A stretch of 64,000 bases of DNA. Origin: Arcanobacterium sp. GTDB taxonomy: Bacteria; Actinomycetota; Actinomycetes; Actinomycetales; Actinomycetaceae. Location of the stretch: contig JALFZJ010000062.1 of assembly GCA_022783665.1 (NCBI GenBank), positions 1-64,000 on the forward strand, given 5' to 3'. The translations under genes and the position numbers were made by a program. Positions 17,559 to 25,762 of the stretch are shown here, piece after piece. The notes under the pieces were generated by a model. That model was not told the origin of the DNA. It did no database searches and was given only the letters and a program-made list of their open reading frames with translations. Each line of letters begins with the position of its first letter. The stretch's first letter is position 1.

Positions 17559-17728
17559 AGATAGGGTGCAAATAGGTGCAGCGGCGTCTGAACTTGGAGT
17601 CTCGGTGGATACTATACGCCGGTGAGCGAAGCAGACTTTGATCAAAGCTGCACGTGATCCGCGCGGTACTTTGTTTTTTGACTTCGCGCGTGCGATACGT
17701 GATGTTCGCCCGGAGATTGCTATCTTCG
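17545..17728 (+). pseudogene. Excisionase/MerR-type HTH gene broken by an in-frame TGA
   Basis: The frame from ATG 17545 reads MTLVEDRVQIGAAASELGVS and then VDTIRR before TGA at 17623-17625. The same frame then continues AKQTLIKAARDPRGTLFFDF. In intact MerR/excisionase-type proteins the RR is followed by Trp, so TGG has become TGA by one base change. Homology ends soon after FDF, and the mutT gene on the opposite strand begins at 17729. The downstream part of the original gene appears lost. The natural family could be a DNA-binding partner of a restriction or toxin module. Confidence 0.65.
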
Positions 17729-18121
17729 TTACAACGTCATTTCAGCCAGCCTGGCTACGGCCTCATGATCGGCTGGTGCCCAGCGAAGTCTGCTCAACTG
17801 ATCTGGCGCCACCCATGCAAGTTGCTTGTGTTCAGTATTATCTGGCTCTTGACCGCGAAGTTGTGCCAGATAGACGTTCAGCTCAACTTCTGCGAAATCG
17901 TAGGCAAAGCGAGTACTTGCAACTTTCCTTCCGATGCTGATTTCGCAGCGAAGTTCTTCGCGTATCTCACGCATCAGCGCTTCTTGCTCAGATTCGCCGT
18001 CTTCAATTTTGCCGCCGGGGAACTCCCAATATCCTGAAAGGCTCTTGCCGCTACCTCGCTGTGCACACAGAATCTTGCCCTCGCGCACAATTGCCGCGCC
18101 AACTACGCGTATTACTGCCAT
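17729..18121 (-). CDS. mutT: NUDIX hydrolase, MutT-type 8-oxo-dGTP diphosphatase
   Basis: A 130-aa NUDIX enzyme that cleans oxidised nucleotides. The Nudix box is complete: GGKIEDGESEQEALMREIRE followed by EL (Gly, Glu, REIREEL positions all present). The N-terminal VVGAAIVREGKILCAQRG and GYWEFPGGK segments match MutT/CTP pyrophosphohydrolase. The ATG at 18121 has GGGAG upstream. The longer frame to 18223 has an unlikely N-terminus. It runs toward the excisionase remnant, convergent. Confidence 0.92.
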   Translation of the reverse strand: MAVIRVVGAAIVREGKILCAQRGSGKSLSGYWEFPGGKIEDGESEQEALMREIREELRCEISIGRKVASTRFAYDFAEVELNVYLAQLRGQEPDNTEHKQLAWVAPDQLSRLRWAPADHEAVARLAEMTL

Positions 18122-18350
18122 AGCTTTACTACTCCCATGGTCATTCTGGCCGTCGTCTATATTGAACGTCATCCTATGGGAGCACTCCAAATACTTGCGC
18201 CAGCCAAACACCATAGTTACCATGTAATCATTACTGGGTAACTACAAGCCACTTCGTCACGGCAGCCTGATTGATCCGTGGAAAAGCCCGGGCTCTTCAG
18301 CCAAACATCTACACACTCCAGTAAACGTCTACGAAAGGAGGCGAGAAGAC

Positions 18351-19070
18351 GTGTCGGTTAAGCATGTATTACTTATGTTTCTCGATCAAGGCCCAGCGTC
18401 GGTGTACCAGCTCAAAACGGCCTTCGAGAACAACACCAATAACATCTGGCCAATGAATATCGGGCAGGTGTATCAAACTGTGCAGCGCCTCGAACGCGAT
18501 GGGCTCACCGAAATAGTGGGCGAAGTAAACGATACCCGCCCGGCGCCAGCTTATGGCATCACGGAAAGAGGCCGAAGCGAACTGTGGCAATGGATTTCAC
18601 AGCCCGTGCGGCGAGTGCCCGAGGCCAGAGACGAACTCGTGATGCGTATTGCTGTCCTAGCCAATCTCGAAGCTCATATTGAAGGCACCCAAGGTCAGGC
18701 TCACGGCGAGCAGCCCGGCAAGGGCGCCCCACAAGACGCGAGTTCTAGCAATAGATCTGGCATTCACGCTGATTCTATTGCACCCAGCCTAGCCTCGCTC
18801 ATCCACGAGCAGCGGATGGCTACAATCGCCCAACTTCGCGAAATCACCCGCAGCCTATCCCATATTCCGGAGCAAAACCTTACAGCGCAACTATTGGCCG
18901 AGCGTCACATCTTCGAACTTGAAGCAGAAGGCAGATGGCTAGACCATATCGAAGGCATTATCGCGAAAGCTCGAAATCGCGATGCCCTCGTACCCCGTTC
19001 TCACGACGCTTCAACCCCGAGCACACGGCCTATCACCCCACAAGCTAGCAATGAAGGGAACGCATCATGA
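18351..19070 (+). CDS. PadR-family transcriptional regulator
   Basis: A 239-aa regulator with an N-terminal winged helix (residues 1-85: KHVLLMFLDQGPASVYQLK, RLERDGLTEIVGE, PAPAYGITERGRSELWQWI) and a C-terminal helical dimerisation region (about 150-210). A Gly/Ser/Ala-rich linker (about 113-140) and a Pro/Thr-rich tail are longer than usual. The GTG follows AAAGGAGGCG. Its stop overlaps the ABC ATPase start by 4 bp (ATGA), so it likely represses its own export operon, as PadR/LmrR-type proteins do. Confidence 0.9.
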   Translation: MSVKHVLLMFLDQGPASVYQLKTAFENNTNNIWPMNIGQVYQTVQRLERDGLTEIVGEVNDTRPAPAYGITERGRSELWQWISQPVRRVPEARDELVMRIAVLANLEAHIEGTQGQAHGEQPGKGAPQDASSSNRSGIHADSIAPSLASLIHEQRMATIAQLREITRSLSHIPEQNLTAQLLAERHIFELEAEGRWLDHIEGIIAKARNRDALVPRSHDASTPSTRPITPQASNEGNAS

Positions 19071-19825
19071 CGACCACACCTATCGAACAGAACCCTCTAT
19101 ATGTTAACGCCGATCCCTCGGCACGTCCGCCAGTATCCGGGGCGATGATAGAGCTCATCGATGTGACGAAAACCCACCGAAATGGATCTGAAGTGATCCA
19201 CGCTCTTGATCACGTCACCACGTCCATCGCCAAAGGTGAATTCGTAGCCGTTATGGGGCCGTCCGGTTCGGGAAAATCTACCCTGCTCAACATCGTTGGA
19301 GGTCTCGATTCTCCTGATTCGGGAATCGTAAATATCGCTGGGCGTAATATCGCGGCTTTAAGTATCGCCGAACGGGCAAAAATCCGGCGCACCTCAATTG
19401 GATACGTTTTCCAGGATTATAACTTGATCCCCACGCTCACCCTAGCGGAGAACGTAGCACTCCCGCTCGAACTTGATGGCGTGAAAGAACAGGAAGCGAG
19501 AAAGATCGCGTTAGAAAGCCTCGCATCTGTGGAGCTTAGTGACGCCGCAGACCGTTTCCCAGCCGAAGTCTCTCGTGGCCAGGCTCAACGAGCCGCGATC
19601 GCCCGCGCCTGCATAGGCGAAGATCGCATCCTTCTCGCAGATGAACCTACGGGCGCCCTTGATTCGAACCTCTCTGAAGGTGTGATGCGCATACTACGTT
19701 CAAAGGCAGAGGCTGGATCCACGGTACTGCTCGTCACCCATGAGGCTCGCTTCGCAGGATGGGCGGATCGCGTGATTTATTTGCGTGATGGCAAGATTGA
19801 TCCCCAACATACGGAAGGAGTCTAA
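19067..19825 (+). CDS. ABC transporter ATP-binding protein (MacB/LolD type)
   Basis: A 252-aa ATPase: Walker A GPSGSGKSTLLN, Q-loop VFQDYNLIPT, signature VSRGQAQR (in place of LSGGQ) and Walker B ILLADEPTGALDSN, with the H-loop in LLVTHEARF. The deviant signature VSRGQ is a notable change. It overlaps the PadR gene by 4 bp and precedes the FtsX-type permease by 1 bp. The system resembles MacB/Lol-like exporters of peptides or lipoproteins. Confidence 0.94.
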   Translation: MTTTPIEQNPLYVNADPSARPPVSGAMIELIDVTKTHRNGSEVIHALDHVTTSIAKGEFVAVMGPSGSGKSTLLNIVGGLDSPDSGIVNIAGRNIAALSIAERAKIRRTSIGYVFQDYNLIPTLTLAENVALPLELDGVKEQEARKIALESLASVELSDAADRFPAEVSRGQAQRAAIARACIGEDRILLADEPTGALDSNLSEGVMRILRSKAEAGSTVLLVTHEARFAGWADRVIYLRDGKIDPQHTEGV

Positions 19826-19826
19826 G

Positions 19827-22550
19827 ATGCGTATTCCATTCCGGTTGGCCTGGCGTGATCTGCGCGGCCATAAGGTAATGACGACGCTCGCGATTCTCCT
19901 TCTGGCGGTAACCGTGGGGTTCGTATCCTTTTTCATTGTGTGGCGAGCAGCCACACCGTCGTCTATGCAACTCAAACAAGACGGCCTGCAGGCACGCATA
20001 TATCTCACTGATACAGGGCCAATTGCGCAAAACACTAGCGGTTCGGTGTCCGGCCCGCAGAACCTCGACGCGAATACTATGCCGAGCACGGATTATCCGG
20101 CTTATATGAACGAGTCTGTGCTCGATACGGTAGGAGAAATCGTTGCGCCTAACGTGGCTTCATTTAGAGAAGACGGCGTAGACGTGCCCGAGCTTTCACG
20201 CACAGGAGGTGACGGCTATTACTACCATGACGGCGTCTTAACCCCGAAAAACCAAGCCATGCTGGTAGATGGGCGGCTTCCTCAAAAGGTGGAGGATACG
20301 TCGTCTCCCCGCGAGATAGCGCTGGATCGCAAGGCGATGGTGGCAACAGGCGCGCACATTGGCGACACCTTGTATTCACCGGACTATTCTTCTGGTGTTG
20401 GAGGAGACTTCATTCCCTATGTTGTGGTGGGCGAGATTGAGACGGGAATCAGCCTTGACGAAGAGGCAGAGTCCGAAAGCAGCGTCACTTTCAGGGATAT
20501 GCTCACGACGTCGGCTTACTCTAGTGTGGAAGTGAGGGGCGATGCGCCAGTTACATGGGCGCAGATCAAGGAGCTCAACGAATACGGGTTACTTGTACAG
20601 TCGCTATATGTGATCGCAAACCCGCCGGCGGAGAACGAACAGTACGCGGCGGAGCTCGTGGGCGGAGACGCAGTGGATATTTCTTATCACACTGCGGTTT
20701 CGGCGTTGACGGCAGTGGGTATTCTCGAGGTGATATTCATTATTTCGCCGTCGTTCACGATCGCAGCAAAGCGAAATGAGCGGATGCTTGCCCAGCTCAG
20801 CGCGGTTGGCGCCATACCCAAGACTCTCGCAGCAATCATGCTGTGGGAGGGCTTAATCATTGGTGTTGCAGGCGCTGTGCTCGGCCTGGTTCTCAATCTT
20901 GTGTTGACGATCGCTCTTGGTGGTATTACGAGCATCCCCACGAGTTTCGATTTCTCCATGGTTGTAGCAGTGTTATGTGTGACGGTGTTGCTCGGTTTGC
21001 TCGCTGCGCTGATACCCGCTGTGGTCGCGTCGCGTGTGAACGTTGTGAAGGTGCTTAGTGCACGTAATGACTTCCGGAAAGTGTCTATTCGCCTTGGCGT
21101 GATTCCGTTCGTGATTGGCATTGCATCAGCCGTTGTTACGCCGCTGATGCTAGAGAGTGATAGGAACTGGTCTACTCCGTGGATTCCTATCATTGTGGCA
21201 GTCGGTCTGATTGCGCTTGCTGCCGCGGCGCCCGTGTTCGTGATGGTGGTAGCGAAGATCTTTGGTAGGACGCCTGCCTCTCGGCTTGCGGCGCGTAATC
21301 TTGCGCGAAATATGAATCGCTCAGGTGCTGCGGTAGCGGGTATTACGCTCGTGACTGTGGGCGGAATGCTCGCCGGAACCATTGGTCTATCTACATTGAC
21401 GGACGGCATGTTGCAACGCGTTGCCTTCAGCCCTGAAGGTGGCGCGCGCATAGAGCTCACAGCCCAGCAGGCGGGTGGCGATTTGAGGGAGGTATATGAT
21501 CTGACTCTCGAACGGATCAATGAGGTTCGCCCGATAGCTTCAGCCGATCCGATCCGTACGGCAGATTTTGGGCAGGCCACCTATCTCACCGGCAACAGGG
21601 ATATGGATGTGGAACCCGAGTGGAATCAATGGGGTGAGGACGTCACGGCGATTGGCCTCAACGGCATGATTCTCAGCCGTGAGGAGGTAGATGCCATCAA
21701 TTTGCTTGATGATGCTGATCGTGCGCTCGCGGGTAAAGTACTTGCTGCCGGTGGTGTATTGGTACAGAAATCGGACCCCAGCACCGCGCTTAACGTAATG
21801 CATTGGGATAGAGATACTGATGCCACTACTACGCTCACATCAATTGAACTCGACGACTACACCGAAGCTGATGCCGCTGCTTCGGCTGCAGGAGTGGGCG
21901 GAGGATACACTCAGAACCGCACTGTTGCAGTAATCGTCAATAAGATCGATGCAGAGGATTCTGTGCCGGTTGCTAGGGTGCTTCCATATCAGGGAGTGGT
22001 CTCATATATTCTCTCTCCGGCTGCGGCGGAAAAATTCGGTGGAAAGCCGATCGTGGTTGGTGCGTCCGTGAGCTTTGCTGAACCTGTACGCTGGAGCGAT
22101 CGCGATCCTGCTCCGGCGTTGTTTGATACGGTAGACGGGCTTGCAGAGATGAAGATTGCGGCTCCTCGATTCGTGATGCTTATGCTCCCACTTGTGGCGA
22201 CGGGGATTGCGGTGGCGCTCACGTTGTTTGTAGCGGGTATTCTTACGCTGATGATCTCGCGGGCGGCGCGCGCCGATATGGATACTGTGGTGGCTGTAGG
22301 CGCGCCGCCCGGATTCCGGCGGAAGTTCTCGATTGCCACATCGTTTATGATGATGGCTGCCGGCCTGCTCCCGGGTGCTGTGGTGGCATATTACGGGATC
22401 TGGTTGGGTAAGAGGTACCTCGGCTTTGTTGGCCTTGGCTATCATGTGGAGATTGGGGTGATGCTTGTTGGAGTACTGCTCTTGGGAGCCGTTGCAATTG
22501 GCGCGCTCTTCCCGCCTAGAGTGTATTCACTGACGCGCCGAGATGATTAG
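19827..22550 (+). CDS. FtsX-like ABC transporter permease
   Basis: A 907-aa permease with an N-terminal membrane helix (residues 20-40), a large extracytoplasmic domain, two FtsX blocks (about 275-400 and 770-905) and a middle pair of helices around 420-470. The second FtsX block ends in LGAVAIGALFPPRVYSLTR. GGAAGGAG precedes the ATG. A frame that starts earlier (19785) overlaps the ATPase and is less likely. Long extracytoplasmic loops are typical of MacB-type and bacitracin-type exporters. The substrate is unknown. Confidence 0.9.
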   Translation: MRIPFRLAWRDLRGHKVMTTLAILLLAVTVGFVSFFIVWRAATPSSMQLKQDGLQARIYLTDTGPIAQNTSGSVSGPQNLDANTMPSTDYPAYMNESVLDTVGEIVAPNVASFREDGVDVPELSRTGGDGYYYHDGVLTPKNQAMLVDGRLPQKVEDTSSPREIALDRKAMVATGAHIGDTLYSPDYSSGVGGDFIPYVVVGEIETGISLDEEAESESSVTFRDMLTTSAYSSVEVRGDAPVTWAQIKELNEYGLLVQSLYVIANPPAENEQYAAELVGGDAVDISYHTAVSALTAVGILEVIFIISPSFTIAAKRNERMLAQLSAVGAIPKTLAAIMLWEGLIIGVAGAVLGLVLNLVLTIALGGITSIPTSFDFSMVVAVLCVTVLLGLLAALIPAVVASRVNVVKVLSARNDFRKVSIRLGVIPFVIGIASAVVTPLMLESDRNWSTPWIPIIVAVGLIALAAAAPVFVMVVAKIFGRTPASRLAARNLARNMNRSGAAVAGITLVTVGGMLAGTIGLSTLTDGMLQRVAFSPEGGARIELTAQQAGGDLREVYDLTLERINEVRPIASADPIRTADFGQATYLTGNRDMDVEPEWNQWGEDVTAIGLNGMILSREEVDAINLLDDADRALAGKVLAAGGVLVQKSDPSTALNVMHWDRDTDATTTLTSIELDDYTEADAAASAAGVGGGYTQNRTVAVIVNKIDAEDSVPVARVLPYQGVVSYILSPAAAEKFGGKPIVVGASVSFAEPVRWSDRDPAPALFDTVDGLAEMKIAAPRFVMLMLPLVATGIAVALTLFVAGILTLMISRAARADMDTVVAVGAPPGFRRKFSIATSFMMMAAGLLPGAVVAYYGIWLGKRYLGFVGLGYHVEIGVMLVGVLLLGAVAIGALFPPRVYSLTRRDD

Positions 22551-22711
22551 CGTAGCCGACTGGTAGGGATGATTATCGCCGTTTACCACCCTTAAACAAA
22601 CGGTCAAGGCAATTGGGCTAGGTTGTTGAAGGGCCAAGTCAATTTACTTGCACGGATAGCCGAGATGATCAACAGACCCGAGCAGAAAGCTGGCTGCCAG
22701 TTGTTGCTTGA

Positions 22712-22743
22712 AGTGTTCGTTGCTTGGAGTGTTCGTTGCTTGG
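22712..22743 (+). repeat. Two tandem 16-bp repeats in a gene-poor gap
   Basis: AGTGTTCGTTGCTTGG occurs twice head to tail (22712-22727 and 22728-22743), followed by a partial third copy (GTGTTCAG). The 290-bp gap from 22551 to 22840 has no supported gene. Confidence 0.5.
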
Positions 22744-22840
22744 GTGTTCAGAGCTGGCACCTCACAACTCCTCAACAAGCGCCCTATAGCCCGATAACGG
22801 TTGGCTCCAAGGCGTAGCGCCGAACCGCGATCGGCAGATA

Positions 22841-22886
22841 CATAACGGTGGGGGCGGAACCCTAAGGTTCCGCCCCCACCGTTATG
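22841..22886. terminator. Perfect 21-bp hairpin, bidirectional terminator candidate
   Basis: Positions 22841-22861 and 22866-22886 are perfect reverse complements, with a CTAA loop. The stem contains GGTGGGGGCGG. It lies 41 bp beyond the stop of the minus-strand gene ending at 22928, and would end that transcript. It has no clear T-run. Transcripts from the permease could also stop here. Confidence 0.75.
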
Positions 22887-22927
22887 ATCAGCGACCCTGA
22901 GGCATCAACCTCAACAGGAGTGAGCAC

Positions 22928-23584
22928 TCACTTGAGCTTATCCTTGACGTCATCTACGACTTCTTCAGCCTTGTCGGCAACGTCGCCAGCTACATCCTTG
23001 GCCTTGTCGGCAGCATCGCTCGCTGCGTCCTTCGCCTTGTCTACAGCCTCTTCAGCTGCCTCTGGCATAGCTACGTCCTCCCAGTAGGACTCTGCCCACG
23101 GATCCTCAACTGGCTGGCTCTTCTTCCACAGGTAGTAGCCTGCACCTGCAGCAGCGCCAATACCAAGTACGCTGAGGAAGAAATTGCGTACCTTATGCGA
23201 TTTCTTCGCCGGCTTTTCAAGCTCTTTCCGTGCTGCCTTCACGATATCCTTTGTGCGCCCCTTCAAATCTCCAGAGCCTCCTTTCGCTTCAGCCACAACT
23301 GCGCCAGCTGCACGCTTAGCACGTGGCAAATAATCCGTCCTTACTAAATCTGCTGCATCTTGTGCTCGTACCGTGGCGGCGCTCGTAGCGTCCATCACGC
23401 GTTCACGTGCATCTTGCGCCACAGGAGCAAGCTTCTCTGCGGCTTCGGCGAGCTTGGGTGCCGCCCATTCCCGAGCGTCGTCTACAGCGTCCGCAGCGCG
23501 CTGGGCGAAAGTCTGCAGTACGTCGCCCGTACCTTCAAGGGCATTTTGCGCTTTCTTCTTCGAAGATGTTGATACCAAACCCAT
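22928..23584 (-). CDS. Single-pass membrane protein with long amphipathic helices
   Basis: A 218-aa protein of unknown function. Residues 10-140 form charged helices rich in Ala, Asp, Glu and Lys (AQRAADAVDDAREWAAPKLA). One membrane segment lies near residues 150-165 (FFLSVLGIGAAAGAGYYLW), and the C-terminal part is an 11-residue-periodic stretch of KAKD/ADKA units. Such repeats resemble apolipoprotein/LEA-like or YtxH-type proteins, which act in stress or at membranes. The start at 23584 has GGAGAGA upstream. A longer frame to 23695 is possible. It is divergent from the cyclophilin. Confidence 0.75.
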   Translation of the reverse strand: MGLVSTSSKKKAQNALEGTGDVLQTFAQRAADAVDDAREWAAPKLAEAAEKLAPVAQDARERVMDATSAATVRAQDAADLVRTDYLPRAKRAAGAVVAEAKGGSGDLKGRTKDIVKAARKELEKPAKKSHKVRNFFLSVLGIGAAAGAGYYLWKKSQPVEDPWAESYWEDVAMPEAAEEAVDKAKDAASDAADKAKDVAGDVADKAEEVVDDVKDKLK

Positions 23585-23822
23585 ACGATCTCTCCATACC
23601 CCAAGCATTGAGCGCCTGGATTTACTACTACTCGTTATCCATGTTCCCACAGCTGAAAGATCTTTGCACCATACTTCCGTACTATTGACGTGCAAATTCA
23701 GCTATCCGTGTACACAAGGATCAAAACCTGCTGCCCTATCACGGATAGACGGCGGCTCCACGGTTTCTCTGAGAGCCAATCTCTACTCGGGTGCTTAGGA
23801 AACATCAGTTAAGTGTGCGAAA

Positions 23823-24353
23823 ATGAAGCCTATGAAAGCAACAATACATACAAGCATGGGCGATATCGCCGTAGACCTCTATCCACAGTATGCTCCTGAG
23901 ACGGTAGCAAACTTCACCGAACTTGCCCAGGGTAAGCGCGAATGGACGGATCCAAAGACGGGCGAAAAGACGTCCCGCCCGCTTTACGATGGCGTGATAT
24001 TCCACCGCGTGATCGAGGGCTTTATGATCCAGGGCGGCGATCCACTCGGCAACGGCACTGGCGGCCCAGGCTACACCTTCGATGACGAAATCTCTAACGA
24101 AGTGAACTTCTCCTCTCCATACGTGTTCGCAATGGCGAATGCAGGAACGCGTCTTGGCAAGGGCACGAATGGTTCCCAGTTCTTCATCACCGTCGCCCCA
24201 ACCACGTGGCTGCAGGGTAAGCATACGATCTTTGGCCGCGTTGTCGATCCGGATTCTCAAGCAGTTGTAGACGCGATTGCAACCACGAAGACTGGCCCGA
24301 TGGATCGCCCTGTGGAAGACGTCGTCATCAATTCTATTGACATTGAAGACTAA
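23823..24353 (+). CDS. ppiA: Peptidyl-prolyl cis-trans isomerase, cyclophilin type
   Basis: A 176-aa cyclophilin that speeds proline isomerisation. FHRVIEGFMIQGGDP, GSQFFITVAP and WLQGKHTIFGRV are the active-site motifs, with Arg, Phe, Gln and Trp present. Length is typical and there is no signal peptide, so it is cytosolic. The start could be 23823 or 23832, and no strong ribosome site is seen. The gene commonly lies near the origin, upstream of the rhomboid, as here (PpiA, next to crgA). Confidence 0.95.
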   Translation: MKPMKATIHTSMGDIAVDLYPQYAPETVANFTELAQGKREWTDPKTGEKTSRPLYDGVIFHRVIEGFMIQGGDPLGNGTGGPGYTFDDEISNEVNFSSPYVFAMANAGTRLGKGTNGSQFFITVAPTTWLQGKHTIFGRVVDPDSQAVVDAIATTKTGPMDRPVEDVVINSIDIED

Positions 24354-25011
24354 ACTTTTCGGGCGTTCCACAATCACTGGCGCAATTATCGCCATCAATG
24401 TCGTTGTGTACGTTATTACCCGCATTCTTCCTGACGTGCTGAACGCGGCGATGTTTTTTGTGCCCTACGCCTTGAGTGAGCCGTGGAGGTTCTTAACGTC
24501 TGCCTTCTTGCACGGAGGGTTGATACATCTAGCGTTCAATATGATCACGCTGTATTTCGTGGGAGTGGGATTAGAGCGCGCGTTAGGAGCCTGGCGATAT
24601 ATCTTCGCCTATCTATGTTCGGCTGTTGCAGGGAATGTGGCAATGGTGGTCACCTCCGCATTGACGGGCGACCCGTGGATCGCGGCGGTAGGTGCGTCCG
24701 GTGCGGTGTTCGGCTTATTTGGGGTGTGGCTCGCAATTAACTGGCGCGACTGGCGCAATACCCAAAGCATGCTGATCTTCCTTGGGATCAATTTAGTGTG
24801 GGGTGTTTTCGCAGCAAATGTGGCTTGGCAGGCGCATATTGGCGGCTTACTTGCAGGGATAGTGCTCGGGTTTGCGTGGATGCGCTCAGCTCGCACAGCC
24901 CGTACGCGGCGCAGAGAGTTTATACGCGACGTCGTATCGTCGGGCGCTGTAGTTATCGCTCTGGGTGGGATCGCTTACGGTGCGATGCTATTCGTTCCAG
25001 TACGTATATGA
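24343..25011 (+). CDS. Rhomboid-family intramembrane serine protease
   Basis: A polytopic protein of about 222 aa. GASGAVFGLFG has the catalytic Ser (GxSG) and WQAHIGGLLAGI carries the catalytic His. The region LHGGLIHLAFNMITLYFVG matches the rhomboid helix 2 motif HxxxxHxxxN. The start is uncertain: TTG at 24343 or 24337 overlaps the 3' end of the cyclophilin. The frame is open further upstream to 24277, but this would be antisense-like filler. Rhomboids next to cyclophilin and crgA are typical of actinobacteria. Confidence 0.85.
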   Translation: MKTKLFGRSTITGAIIAINVVVYVITRILPDVLNAAMFFVPYALSEPWRFLTSAFLHGGLIHLAFNMITLYFVGVGLERALGAWRYIFAYLCSAVAGNVAMVVTSALTGDPWIAAVGASGAVFGLFGVWLAINWRDWRNTQSMLIFLGINLVWGVFAANVAWQAHIGGLLAGIVLGFAWMRSARTARTRRREFIRDVVSSGAVVIALGGIAYGAMLFVPVRI

Positions 25012-25173
25012 AGCGTCAAGGATATGTGACGCCGGTAAGGCGCGTGTGCCGCTGCTTATGTATGAGCGATGCTCAATAAAACTGCTTGCTCACTACGCCT
25101 ATCGATCACTACATCTGTCGCTTACTACACCTCGTCGTTGGATGCAGTAATCTGCCCGATCGGTGCAGTGGCG

Positions 25174-25446
25174 CTACTTCCAGCCCATCGTCATGCCGAA
25201 GCCTATGAGCATCAAGAATACGCCAAGGCCTACGTTCCAGTTTCCAGCGTTGGGAATGGGGTATTGGCCGCCCGTCACGTATGCAGCAACTACGACGATC
25301 AAGCCGATCACCGCGAACGCAACCATTACGGGTGCCCACCATGACGGTGACTGCTTAGGAAGATTCGCGTGACTTTCGCGTTGTGCCGCACGTGCCTGTG
25401 CTTTGCGGCGGCGCACCACTTTATCGCGCTTCTTCGATTCTGGCAT
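25174..25446 (-). CDS. crgA: Cell division protein CrgA
   Basis: A 90-aa membrane protein of the CrgA family that links septum assembly (FtsZ, PBP recruitment) in actinobacteria. It has a Lys/Arg-rich N-terminus (SKKRDKVVRRRKAQARAA) and two membrane segments, about residues 35-58 and 70-87, joined by GGQYPIPNAGNWN. AGGAGT lies 5 bp upstream of ATG 25446, which is favoured over GTG 25452. It is convergent with the rhomboid gene; about 160 bp lie between the stops. Confidence 0.93.
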   Translation of the reverse strand: MPESKKRDKVVRRRKAQARAAQRESHANLPKQSPSWWAPVMVAFAVIGLIVVVAAYVTGGQYPIPNAGNWNVGLGVFLMLIGFGMTMGWK

Positions 25447-25452
25447 GCTCAC

Positions 25453-25762
25453 TCCTGACGTATGGCGGGCGTTGTGTGCATATCGTAGCGGGGCTCGGCC
25501 TGCTGCGTTATGCCATTCAATAATTCAAGGGTATTAGAACTCCTGGAAAACATGAAATCAGCCGATACAGTGCGTTTGCCAACACTGCACTTGAATCTTT
25601 GCTCGTTTCAACGGAAGATAAGTAGCAGACGAAAAGGCTACTCCCTGGCAAGGTGGGTAAGCATGGAAAAGCTGGAAAAGGCGCAGCTGTAAAGCTGAGA
25701 GAATACACAGCTTTAAGGCGAGAGAGATTTAAGGCTCAGAGAAAGCGTGGAGAGGTAGGCCA
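25453..25762. other. Gene-free gap between crgA and sortase
   Basis: No supported gene, RNA or strong hairpin is seen in this 310-bp stretch. A 60-codon frame at 25510-25692 lacks a ribosome site and any recognisable protein features. Promoters for the divergent crgA and sortase genes should lie here. Confidence 0.5.

Noticed and set aside
20687-21580. 297-codon minus-strand frame inside the FtsX-type permease
   Set aside because: It is a shadow of the permease coding frame; composition is Ala/Thr/Ser-biased with no domain, as expected from antisense of a membrane protein gene.
25510-25692. 60-codon frame between crgA and the sortase
   Set aside because: No ribosome site, no domain and a random-looking composition.
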